Positions 1 to 31,679 of a stretch of DNA of 64,000 nucleotides are shown piece by piece. A program made the translations under genes and the position numbers. This DNA comes from Diospyros lotus (Eukaryota > Streptophyta > Magnoliopsida > Ericales > Ebenaceae): contig NC_068350.1 in the NCBI RefSeq assembly GCF_014633365.1, positions 31,301,119 to 31,365,118 on the forward strand, given 5' to 3'. Under the pieces are notes generated by a model, which was not told the origin of the DNA, did not search any database, and was given only the letters and a program-made list of their open reading frames with translations. The first letter of the stretch is position 1, and every line of letters starts with the position of its first letter.

Positions 1-352
1 TTTCCTCTTCCTCGGATGTACATACGAACTGATTGGGACCAGCGGAAAAAATTGGCACCATTGAGTCAAATGGTGGTAATCTGCACAGGATGGGATTCAG
101 AATTGGACGAGATCGGCTTGTGACTTGAGTTACTAGTGTGGATGTGGAGGAAACGTCTAACATGGTGGTGGTAGGGACTGATGATCTGTTGAATAGTGTG
201 TTGGCTGGACTTGGCATGGGCACGCTTTACTTGGTAGTAGCGGGTCTGAGGTCGACAGCAATTACAGGAGTGATTGGAGGGTTGATGGCCAGCGTGGCAG
301 TCGCTGCCTAGTGTCTGACAAGAGTGAGGAATTCTTCCCTGCTCTGATGCCA
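1..352 (-). pseudogene. Ty1/copia gag N-terminus with primer-binding site, cut by window edge
   Basis: Read on the minus strand, the translation runs from about 335 down to the left edge. It matches, residue for residue over a long stretch, the gag start of the copia element at 15,665-21,083: a HPVQITTI block, then a WSQSVRMYIRGRG block. Between them is an in-frame TGA at about 68-70. The other copia copy has arginine at that place, so this copy is broken. A tRNA-iMet-type primer-binding site, TGGCATCAGAGC on the minus strand, lies at 341-352, directly beside the LTR at 353. The rest of the element is left of the window. This is a second, diverged copy of the same copia family and sits upstream of, or in an early intron of, the receptor kinase gene. 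Confidence 0.8.
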
Positions 353-521
353 TGCAAGCTGAGAAAAGGAGATTGGGAGAAGAAAATCTTCTATTCCACA
401 CACACAGGAATACATGACTCCTCTCTTCTTATAGAGGAAGGATACAACAAACCAGGAAACTAAGAAGCTAAGAAACTTATTTACAAAATATTCCTATTCT
501 AAAACTAGAAACAAATCAACA
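353..521 (-). repeat. 5' LTR of the left-edge copia element (about 169 bp)
   Basis: On the minus strand the block begins TGTTGATTTG and ends CAGCTTGCA, directly abutting the primer-binding site. Its length is almost identical to the 168-bp LTRs of the related copia at 15,665-21,083, and both contain a run resembling CTCTTCTTATAGAGGAAG. The inner border is secure because of the primer site. The outer border at 521 is chosen by the TG...CA rule and by length, and is less certain. The partner LTR is outside the window, so no target duplication can be tested. Confidence 0.6.
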
Positions 522-599
522 CCAATCAAGGGATTGATTGATTCAGACCAATCAATCCCCACTAATCAAGGGATCAACTTCCTTCCGTTTCCACACAAC

Positions 600-715
600 T
601 TCCACTTGCGGACTTTGAGCTAGGCTTAATCTTCTGGCAATCCCAAGCCTAATGGCTAGGTTGGCCACAACTATAACAGTCCCCATGGCCCTAGTTGCAC
701 CTCCCTTGGTGTGTT
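600..715 (-). pseudogene. Fossil gag zinc-knuckle fragment
   Basis: On the minus strand, about 637-680, one frame reads CYSCGQPSH, a stop, then AWDC. This is a CX2CX4HX4C retroviral-type zinc knuckle with one residue replaced by a stop. A further stop lies just upstream in the same frame. Only this short piece survives; neither flank gives a readable gag or protease. It is not in continuity with the copia LTR at 353-521 and probably belongs to a separate, older retroelement. Confidence 0.45.
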
Positions 716-1392
716 AGGGATAGTCCTAGTTCTTGCTGTGTACGAATAAGAGAAGGAGGACAGAAGAGAAGATGATGCAGTTTGTTATTAGTAGGTAGCT
801 TTATTCTCAGTTGCTTATGTGGCTAATTAGTTTTGTTCTGTTTTAACAAACAGAGTTATCTGCTGAGTTTGTTACTGCCAGCTGTCAGTAACAGTTAGTT
901 TGTTAGAGATTCTATTGAATAGTATATGAACTCAACTAGTCTCATTGTATCATTTGAGATCCTGATTAAGAATTTGAGAGTTTAGTTCTTTCTTCTCAGT
1001 TCTCTCTCAAATTTTCTTCCTTTTCTTCTTTCACAAAGAAGGTAATAGATCGATAAGAAAAACTGCAGTTTGAAATGCTTTTGCACATAACATATACACA
1101 TCAAAATATTTTTCCTCTTGGTGTCTCATTAGCGCACATGTTCTGTCTCTTTTTCCATTCAAACTGCTCTTTCCTTCAATCCTTGATACTCCAAGATCCC
1201 CCAGTGCCAAATTTTAGTTTTTCAGCTTCTTAGCAACTCAGTATATGCTGACCCCACTAGTGGCCTGTGATTGTTGTTATATGTTGTTGTCAGCAACTCA
1301 GTACTGGCGGACTCTGGTTTCATGGTTGTATGTTTGTGTTTGAATATATATTAATGATTTGGAACACACTACTAAAGCATAAATAGGAGCTG
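716..1392. other. Non-coding stretch, LTR-like remnant possible
   Basis: No exon is recognisable. A segment from about 707 (TGTTAGGGATAG) to about 1,030 has the pyrimidine-rich, TCTCTC-bearing 3' look of an old plant LTR, but no partner copy or target duplication is visible. It is most likely an intron or upstream part of the receptor kinase gene whose first exons lie further left. Confidence 0.35.
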
Positions 1393-1782
1393 CTTGCTTG
1401 TTGTTGGAGGCTGGCTTTTGTGATCTTGTTCAGCGCCAGTCCCTTCGGTGCCTTGTGTTTGATGCTGCCTCTCCATTTGGGGCTTGCTTTGTTTGCAGTT
1501 TTCCTACTTGTGATTAGTACAACAGGCTTGTTCTTCCGAGATGGATTGTTGCTTTCGATCACTGCCAGGCTTTTGTTTATTTTCTGTACATATTGTCTTT
1601 TATTTTTCTTCTTCCTATGTTTTTCTTATTTTTAGCTTATTCTTCTTCTTTTGGCCCGGTGGGTGATCGTTGTTATGTTCATGCCCCTAGTTTTTGTTCG
1701 GTCTGGGGTATGCCTTGTAGCCATTTCGGCTTTGGTTTGTGTTCTATGAATCTCTCACTTACAGAAAAAAAAAAAAAAAAAA
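1393..1782 (+). mobile_element. 5'-truncated LINE insertion with poly(A) tail
   Basis: The insert ends in an uninterrupted A tract of about 20 bp at 1,765-1,785. It is flanked by a 19-bp direct repeat, AAAGCATAAATAGGAGCTG, at 1,374-1,392 and 1,783-1,801. A long, variable target duplication plus a poly(A) tail is the signature of target-primed reverse transcription. Only about 390 bp are present and they look like a plant L1 3' end: a T-rich, degenerate C-terminal and 3' UTR stretch ending in CTCTCACTTACAG before the tail. The intact tail and perfect duplication imply a fairly recent event. A processed pseudogene cannot be excluded because no reverse-transcriptase motif is included. Confidence 0.8.
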
Positions 1783-1955
1783 AAAGCATAAATAGGAGCT
1801 GTAATCTGGAATGTTTACTTTTATGCCTTTCCTGAAGTGCAATAGTACATTTTGAAAATCAATCAGTTCCATATTATTGTGCTGGGTGAATCAGTTCTTT
1901 ATTCTACTTAGAAAAAGGGAAAGCTAATGCTATTTGTTCTTCTCTGACTTTGCAG

Positions 1956-24310
<22,355 letters not shown>

Positions 24311-25541
24311 CATCAGCCCCCCGCTTTGAGAAAGGTACCATCAAAACATGTACAATGGGTTGCACATTAGCTGTTTTTACCCACTTTAGAAAAGAATACT
24401 ACAAGGTCTTGTCCAAATATGTACATTAACTGGGTTGGGTTGGGTGGCGAGTTAAACTGTGTTTTACACTTCTTTTTTAATTCATTAGCATCATTTACCA
24501 TTCACTTCATACAGGATACGGCTATGTATAAGTTGAGAGGTTAATTTCTCAAAAATTTTGTCCAAGCAATGAGCTTGAAACTAGGAGAAACTACAAGTAT
24601 CAGTTATTGATAATCATCCTTATTCAGGACAACTAGGTATTTGTTATATTTCTTTGAGTCTTGACTCTTGACTCTTTGATAATCATCCCTATTCAAGACA
24701 ACTACCCCCCACCATCGCTGGCATAAGTCACCAGAAGTTGGGGAGGAGAAAAAACAAAATACAAAAAAAAAAAAAATAGAAACAAAAGTGAAAATACACT
24801 ATAGTTATTAAACATGTTTTTTTTAAATAAAAACAAAATCTAAACACCAAAAAATAAAATTAAATTGAAATGGGCACTTTTCTTCTTTTTCTTTTTGGTT
24901 AAATTGTTAAAAAATATACTCAACTTTCACCTTATTCCCAATTTTAGAGTCAAATTTGCATTTTACTAATTGAAGTATTCAACTTCTATTTTATTTCAAT
25001 TTTGAACTATCGTTACATTCTGTTAAAAATTAATCATTTAAATAATGATGTGATAGTGACATAAGCTCACCAAAGGGATGGAGAATAGAGAAATAGGCTT
25101 TGTTGATGGTTGGAAGGTGCTCGTCGCTGGCCTCCATCTTTGCCAGTTGAGCCATCCGAGGGATGAAAAAAGTCACCCCTATTAGTGAAGAAGACTCTTG
25201 TCGCAAAGAGAGTAACACGTATGGGTCTCCTATTAAGAGACAAACTGTGGTTCATATTTACCATTTATTTTCAAATTGTTACAATTATTATCAGATAATT
25301 ATTCTCAACTAAATTTAAAAATATGATTATCTACAGTTAAGTGTTTATATCAGGCAGTAGGATAAAGTTATTCTTGATAGGATGATGCAACTTCTTTTTT
25401 TTTTTTTTTATCAGTGGGCTTTTAGTTTCACCTATTAATAGCTGGTGTCACTCCATTAAAGATATCAAATGAATATAATAGCATAAACTAGAAAACTCAC
25501 CAAGTGTTCGTATGGAGTTCCGCGCGCGCGCGCACGGGGGA
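24311..25541. other. 3' flank of the RLK and intergenic DNA
   Basis: The 3' UTR must lie at the start of this stretch; no single polyadenylation signal stands out. A/T-rich with a poly(A) at about 24,763-24,776, a T13 tract near 25,396, and a CGCGCGCGCGCG run at 25,521-25,532. Weak ORFs here have no recognisable content. Confidence 0.55.
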
Positions 25542-26049
25542 GGGGGTTAAATCCCATCAAAGATCACAAAATTTTTAGGGTATTTTTTATTCTGATCATT
25601 AAATTTTAATTCTTTTTAATACGATCTGGGGGTAGTTAAATCCCATCAAAGATCACAAAATTTTTAGGGTATTTTTTATTCTGATCATTAAATTTTAATT
25701 CTTTTTAATGCGATCACAGAAGTTTAAAAAGTTTAATATGATCACACATAAAATTTTGTAGTCACTTTATAGCCGGAGTGAGTGATGTGACGCTGATATG
25801 GCAAACAATAAAAATATTGTGCAATAATATTTTAATATAATATTATTATATATTGACACGTGGCACGTTCTGATTGGTTGTCATTGCACAATAATTTTTA
25901 TTATTTACCACATTAGCCAGAAAATCTTATATGTGACCATATTGCAAATTTTTTTAAACTTCTGTGGTCACATTAAAAAGAATTAAAGTTTAATGACCAA
26001 AATAAAAAACACACTAAAATTTAGTGATCTTTGGTGTGATTTACTCTCC
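25542..26049. mobile_element. Long-TIR MITE with a tandemly repeated terminal segment
   Basis: The left side starts GGGGGTTAAATCCCATC and reads through AAAGATCAC...GATCATTAAATTTTAATTC. The right side ends with the reverse complement of the same text (GTGATCTTTGGTGTGATTTACTC at about 26,024-26,046). The terminal inverted repeats extend for over 100 bp, including the GATCACAGAAGTTTAAA block. No coding capacity. The first 89 bp of the left TIR occur twice in tandem (25,547-25,635 and from 25,636). Mutator-like MITEs have TIRs of this kind, but the superfamily is not certain and no target duplication was identified. Confidence 0.75.
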
Positions 26050-26129
26050 TGAATAGAAAGCCAGTTTTGTTTGGTGATCTAGAAAAGATAAACTGAGAAA
26101 CTGATTCATTGCTTGATTAATTATGGTTA

Positions 26130-26400
26130 GAAGTATAATTTATATAATTTCTTTTGATTCTATAATGGTATTCTGCATTATGATTTCTAACATAATAAGC
26201 CTTCACCATTGCTCTTGGTTTAAGAGCAAACGTCGCCATTCATATGGTTTTTGGTCATTATAGTGGGAGGAAGATGTTTCTTACCACCACCATTGTTCTA
26301 TTACTTGATTTGGTCTAATAAAAAAAGGTAAAGACTTGTCTTTATCGTTGTGTGCCATCTTAATTATGTTTCAATCTCTATATTTCCCCCATTATAACAC
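26130..26400 (+). repeat. Duplicated segment, copy 1 (uninterrupted)
   Basis: The text from GATTCTATAATGGTATT (26,157) through GACTTGTCTTTATCGTTG to GCCATCTTAATTATG (about 26,369) recurs at 26,813-27,001 and, beyond the nested element, at 55,057-55,090. This copy shows what the second copy looked like before the 28-kb nest inserted. The nature of the repeat itself is unknown. Confidence 0.85.
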
Positions 26401-26804
26401 TCTTCTTTACCTCTCATTAGGTCAGTGATAGACTTACCCTTAACATTTATAGATTTGTAGGTTGGCATCGAGTCTGACGGTAAGAATCATAGTAGCCGAT
26501 TCTGACTGACCCTAGACATGTTCCGGACTACAGCACATTCATTACACTTTACTGAACTTATGTATGGGAACATTTATATTCTTTGGTGTTCTAAATAATT
26601 TTGACAATATAACCAGATGATGACTTCCACCAATGGGCACTTAAATCTCGAGATGATAGTTATGGTAATTTTTGTGGTAAACTTTAAATGCTTAAAATAA
26701 CAAATGGTAAATGGTACACTGTAAGTTTTATTATTCTCTATTGGAGTCTACGACTTCTTAGGTGGTAGTGCCAATCACGGCCTCTGAAATTGAGTCGTGA
26801 CAGT

Positions 26805-27006
26805 TACTTTTGATTCTATAATGGTATTATACATTATGAGTTCTAACATAATAAGTTTTCACCATTGTTGTTGGATTAAGAGCAAATGTCACCATTCATA
26901 TGGTTTTTGGCCATTATAGGAAGATGTTTCTTGCCACCACCATTATTCTATTGCTTGATTTAATCTAATAGAAAAAGGCAAAAGACTTGTCTTTATCATT
27001 GGGTGT
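26805..27006 (+). repeat. Duplicated segment, copy 2 (left part, interrupted)
   Basis: About 85-90% similar to 26,150-26,360 by eye. Its alignment stops at the LTR start, 27,007, and resumes at 55,057 (TGCGCCATCTTAATTAGG), so the outer retrotransposon is inserted exactly within this copy. Deduced decayed target duplication: GGTGT on the left and TGCGC on the right, where copy 1 reads TGTGC. Confidence 0.8.
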
Positions 27007-27352
27007 TGTTGTGCCATGAAAAATTGGTATGAGGAAAAATAAGGGATTTTCTCAACAAAAAAAAAAATGAAGGCGCGGTTGGAAGATAACCGTGAGAACC
27101 AGCCTCGTGGCAAGATGCTGGCCACGAGGGCCAGCCTAGCGGCAGTGTCTGGCCTGGTCGCGAGGCCTAGCCTCGCGACGAGTGCCCTTATCTCAATGAA
27201 ACTTAAGCCCCACTTAGCAATCACCATATGTCAGCACCAACCATCCTTGAGAATCGTGCCCCTATAAAAACCCAACTACAGGACATTGAAAGGGGCTCCC
27301 AATTTCGGTAAAATTATGACATATTGACTACATATTTATTGTTTTCATGAAT
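27007..27352 (+). repeat. 5' LTR of outer element, first part
   Basis: Aligns with 54,135-54,525. It holds GC-rich text with CTAGCCTCGCGAC-type repeats, then CCCCTATAAAAACCCA (TATA-like, about 27,258), and is interrupted at 27,357 by the solo LTR. Confidence 0.88.
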
Positions 27353-27894
27353 AGTTATGTAGCGGCCCTCTCCCGGATCATCCCGCTAGCATAAGAAATC
27401 CGAAAGGAGGTCGTTACGAAATGGATACAAGAACAATAACTCAATATAAACACCAATTCTTTTTTTTTTTTTTACTTGCTCACTGATCATTAGGAGCCAA
27501 AATAAAACATCTCTACATTTACTCACTATCAATAGGAGCTCAAATTAAATATTACACACCCTTTACATTATCATCTTGGGCTTACCACCCATACATTTTT
27601 CAAATAAAAGGGCACTAAAGTTCTAACAACCAATTGAACCCTCTATTTCATGCCCTCAACATTACACCCATAGATCTTGAGGATGGGACATCCCTGTACA
27701 CAACTAAACCCGGGCTCTAGCCTCATTGGACTCGCCCTCAGCAATAGCTTATCCCTTACCTGAAATGACAGGAATAAGCAAGGTGAGCCACAAGGCTCAG
27801 CAAGTATATATATACAACAATAAAGACAATAGAGTCAAGGCATGGATAAACCAAAATGGAATAGACCCGACTTCCCAAGTACGAGTAGCATTTC

Positions 27895-28160
27895 CTATTA
27901 GATCCCATCATTATTATCATTCTCATGCCATTGTCATTATGCATTTTATGCATCATTTCATTTCTTAATCATTATGATCATTTCCATGCCATTGGCATTG
28001 TGCATTTCATGCATCATTTCATTTCTCAATCAATATGATCATGTTCATGCCATTGGCGTTATGCAATTCATGCATCATTTCATTTCTCAATCATTATGAT
28101 CATTTTCATGCTATTGGCATTATGAAATTCATGCATCATTTCATTTCTTATGAATATATA
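27895..28160. repeat. About 60-bp tandem repeat within solo LTR
   Basis: Four imperfect units built on CATGCCATTGGCATTATGC, CATGCATCATTTCATTTCT and CAATCATTATGATCAT. GCCATTGGC and ATGATCAT are themselves near-palindromic. Confidence 0.85.
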
Positions 28161-28364
28161 TAATTTTCCATGCAGTATATCAGCCCTCAAGGCCTTTCAT
28201 TCACATGCATGCATACATATACATAGAAAAATCATTTAGCCATTCACTTGGCTTGAGCATCGCTGACCGGGTCTATGGCCACCTTTCCCGCATCAAGCGC
28301 TCTTTAGGACATCCTTTCTCACCCACGGTACATAGCCGCCGCGCAAAATAATAGGTGCGCAAAT

Positions 28365-28920
28365 TATAATACCATGCAATGCTCATGTCGGTTTCAAATG
28401 AATATATCGAACATGCTTCATTATTAGCAATGTTCTCATCATGATTATCATGCACACTTAAACATTTCAAGACTATATCTTCACATGAGCCAATGGTATT
28501 TTCATCACACGATTTCGCATCATTACTTGAGATTCATTTTCCATATCACAAATGATAGTACTATGCAATACTCATGAAGGTTTTCAAGTAACATATTGGC
28601 ATGCTTCATTATTAGAAATGTTCTCATCATGGACATCATGCCCACTTTAAACATTTCAAGGTTTTATTTTCTCATGAGTCAATAATATTTTCATCATGTG
28701 ATTTGGTAATATTCATTGAGATTCATTTCCATACCATAAATAATAATGTCATGAAGTGCTCATGAAGGTTTTCAAGTAAACATATCAACACGCTTCATTA
28801 TTAGAATTATTCTCATAATGATCATCATGTATACTTAGACATTTCAAGGTTATATCTTCACATGAGCTAATGATATTTTTATCATATGATTTGGCATTAT
28901 TCATTGGAATTCTTTTTCAT
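28365..28920. repeat. About 185-bp tandem repeat within solo LTR
   Basis: Three diverged units, each carrying GCTTCATTATTAG, then TTCTCATCATG, then ACATTTCAAGG and TCACATGAGC (positions about 28,408, 28,594 and 28,792 for the first motif). Divergence between units is substantial, so amplification is not recent. Confidence 0.85.
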
Positions 28921-29149
28921 ACCCATTCCCCAAGGTCAAATAAATTGATTACATGAATTCACCATTAAAACTCATGATTTTCATTTTTAATTCCCACCAT
29001 TAAATAACTTCCCCATTTTTGGAACACTTACATATCGATGAGATGATTTTTGAGGCCAACTAGAACATCACAAGAGTTTTGGGGAAGAATTACAAGCGTT
29101 ATAAAAGAATCGGACCACAAAGAAAGGATCAATGCATTCTGTTGGTTGA

Positions 29150-29472
29150 CCGAATAAAAGAGTTAGTCAACCGACTGTAGGCTTGGTCGACTGATGAAGA
29201 AGACTTGGTCGACTAAGTAAGGACTTGGTCGACCGAATAAAAACACTTGGTCGACTAACAGAAGCTTAAATTGTCACTTGGTCGACCGACTGAAACCACT
29301 TGGTCGACTAACAGAAGGCAAAACATATACTTGGTCGACCGATAGAAATGCTTGGTCGACCAACCAAAGAACAAAATACTTACTTGGTCGACTGATCGAA
29401 ATGCTTGGTCGACCGACTGAAGAACAAAACACATACTTGGTCGACCGATAGAAATACTTGGTCGACCAACAA
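29150..29472. repeat. GGTCGACC/GGTCGACT motif array within solo LTR
   Basis: The core CTTGGTCGAC recurs about a dozen times with spacers of roughly 15-35 bp (e.g. 29,185, 29,208, 29,228, 29,249, 29,277, 29,300, 29,331, 29,350, 29,382, 29,404, 29,437, 29,457). Many copies read GGTCGACC, an 8-bp perfect palindrome. CG-containing and dense in an otherwise AT-rich LTR. Confidence 0.9.
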
Positions 29473-30817
29473 AGATCTAAAACTTAAAAATAACAACGAT
29501 GACTCACAAAATTCAACCTCCCAAGCAAGATACATCAAATCTTGCTTCTCTAACATTCCTAATCAATCAAGTGTCATTCCTTTAAGAATTTAGGGTGAAC
29601 TAAACCCTAATGAAAACTCTCAAAAATGACCCAAAAGAAAAAAGAACCAAGACTTGCATTAATAAGAAAAAAATCAACATGAACTTGAAATGAAACAACA
29701 TCGAAGGAATAATAACTTGCATAACCAAGAAGGAATGCAAGAAGAACTTGCCTTAATGATGCTTGGTCCAACGAGAAGAACAACCAGCTGCAACTCCCAC
29801 CTTTGAAGCTTTAATGGAGATTGAAAATGGAAGAAGAAGAAGAAGAAGAAGAAGAAGAAGAAAGAAAGAAAGAAAGAAGATGAGAATGACCGATCGGGAG
29901 AAGAGAGAAGAAAGAGAAAAGAAAACAAAGAAAAGAAAGAAGTATGGGGGAGGGATGGCCGCCCATCAGCCCTCCACCAACTCCATATGCCAAATTACAA
30001 CTTTACCCCTCTCCTTTGCACACACACCACAAGCCATTAAACCCATTATGGTCATTTACCTCTTTTTCATTTCTTTTTCATTTTCTTTCTTACTCCATAA
30101 TACTCATAAATTCATTTATAATAATACCCATTTATGAAATTCCCATTTCACCCTCACATTTTTCAATAAAGCAAGGACCATTTGGTCACTTTGCATTTTA
30201 CAACTCTTTTCTTTTTTTCTTTTAATCCACAAAATACAAATATATATAATTTCATTTATTAAATTCCATCTCCCATATTTTACACATGGGCCTAAGCCCA
30301 ATTCAAAAATCCACTCATACACTTACATGGGCCCAACCCCAACTCATTGGCTCAATTAATTATAATGGCCCATTTCCATTAGCCCACCAAAAGGCCTCAA
30401 CATAACATTAAGCCCAATGGGCTTCACAACCATACAACACTTGCCATATAAAAAGTCTCCCCTTGGGCTCAACCCAAGTTTCCAAGAAAAACCAATTCAT
30501 AAATTTAATACATCATTTATTTATACAAAATTTTCCACATAAAGATATGCACATATATATATAAATATATATAATGCCCATGCCCACTTTACTAATTGCC
30601 CACTTCATTTTAGGCCCATGGGATTTCTCTAAACCCATCACATTCTTAGACTTTAAACACTTGGCCCAAATGGGCAACCCAATTCATGAATTTAAATACA
30701 TAAATTTTGACACTTAAGAATATTTTTCAACATTCAATTTATTAGGGCAAATCTCCAAATTTTCACAATTAAAATATTAATAAACTTCTAGACCCACTAA
30801 CGGGTAGTTACAAGTTA

Positions 30818-31376
30818 TCTAGATCCAATACTGACTTAGGCATCGGAGGATCTTCGCGAGGGAAGATTCCCGCCAGCCTTTTAACCCATTTTCTGAGCAT
30901 CAACAAGGCCAAATCCTTGCAGCAAGACGTTGCGGCGAGACCAAATCCATGAGGCGAGACCTTGTGACAAGACCAAATCCTTGTAGCAAGACCTAGCGAC
31001 GAAGGAAAAATCTTGTGGCAAAAACCTTGTGGTGAAAAAGCTAGTGGCGAAAGAGCTTGTGGTGAAGGAGCTTATGGCGAAGACCTTGTAGCAAAAGAGC
31101 TTGTGGCAAGACTTTGTGGCGAAAGAGCTTATAGTAAGACCTTGTGGCGAAAGAGCTTGTGGCGAACATCTTGTGGCGAAAGAGCTTGTGGTGAAGACCT
31201 TGTGGCGAAGGAAGATTTTCTTAGCAAAGAAGCTTGTGGCGAAATCTTTGTGGCGGGTATCCTTACAGCAAACTCCCTTGAGGCAGCTTCTCTTACGACA
31301 ACCTAACTTCACCCGATACCAAGCTCAAGTGGACCCCACATCATAAATTTTAATTATTATATTTTTGGCAACAACA
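30818..31376 (+). repeat. 5' LTR of outer element, second part with 15-bp minisatellite
   Basis: Resumes at TCTAGATCCAATACTGACTTAGG and matches 54,529-55,056. Most of it (30,900-31,265) is an irregular array of GAGCTTGTGGCGAAA / GACCTTGTGGCGAAG units, 15 bp each. Long open frames here in several phases are by-products of a repeat whose length is a multiple of three. It ends GGCAACAACA, beside the primer site. Confidence 0.88.
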
Positions 31377-31676
31377 ATTTGGCACCGTATATGGGAAACG
31401 CAACAAAAAGCCAATCTTAACACAAGATGCCGAGAGGGACAAGATTAGCCGGTTTAGCAAACCCACCTAGCCCCACCCGAATGAGCGCTCGTATTAGGAT
31501 GAGAGTCACAAGAAGCCCCAGTTAAGTGCACCCTACAGCTCCAAAATTTGCAGAAGATCACCTTGACAACGAAGTACGCTCAGGGAAATTTCCTATGCTC
31601 AAGGCGACCAGACCGCCAGACTGGGGGGCATAAAGCGTTTAGAACAGGGAGAAGTACGCGTAGTTGGATTGAGGAG
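31377..31676 (+). other. Outer element leader with primer-binding site
   Basis: TTTGGCACCGTATATGGG starts 1 nt after the LTR, the TGGCGCC-type primer site usual in Tat-group gypsy elements. The leader continues to the CACTA insertion at 31,680 and resumes at 41,870 (TGCGACAGGGC). Confidence 0.75.
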
Positions 31677-31679
31677 ACA

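Larger units (their letters stand above)
27358..30812 (-). mobile_element. Solo LTR (3.45 kb) inserted in the outer 5' LTR
   Basis: Plus-strand ends TGTAGCGGCCC and GGGTAGTTACA, i.e. TG...CA, with the perfect duplication AGTTA at 27,353-27,357 and 30,813-30,817. The host LTR sequence (AATAGTTAT...CTAGATCCAATACTGAC) is continuous once it is removed. No internal direct repeat of the ends and no gag or pol is found, so it is a solo LTR left by unequal recombination. The minus strand is taken as sense because TGTAACTACCC...GGGCCGCTACA resembles the chromovirus LTR (TGTAATACCC...GGGCTGTTACA). It contains three internal tandem arrays and the paired palindromes at 27,759-27,799. Confidence 0.88.

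Noticed and set aside
27895..28920. CRISPR-like arrangement of repeats
   Set aside because: Units are contiguous diverged tandem repeats without unique spacers, in a plant LTR.
29763..30137. Open frame with a run of Arg/Lys on the plus strand, and the mirror Phe/Ser frames on the minus strand
   Set aside because: Created by a (GAA)n/(GAAA)n microsatellite inside the solo LTR; no conserved sequence on either side.
31013..31346. Long overlapping frames rich in CGERACGE / LWRKSLW repeats
   Set aside because: By-product of the 15-bp minisatellite in the outer LTR, whose unit is a multiple of three; the same happens at 54,690-55,026.
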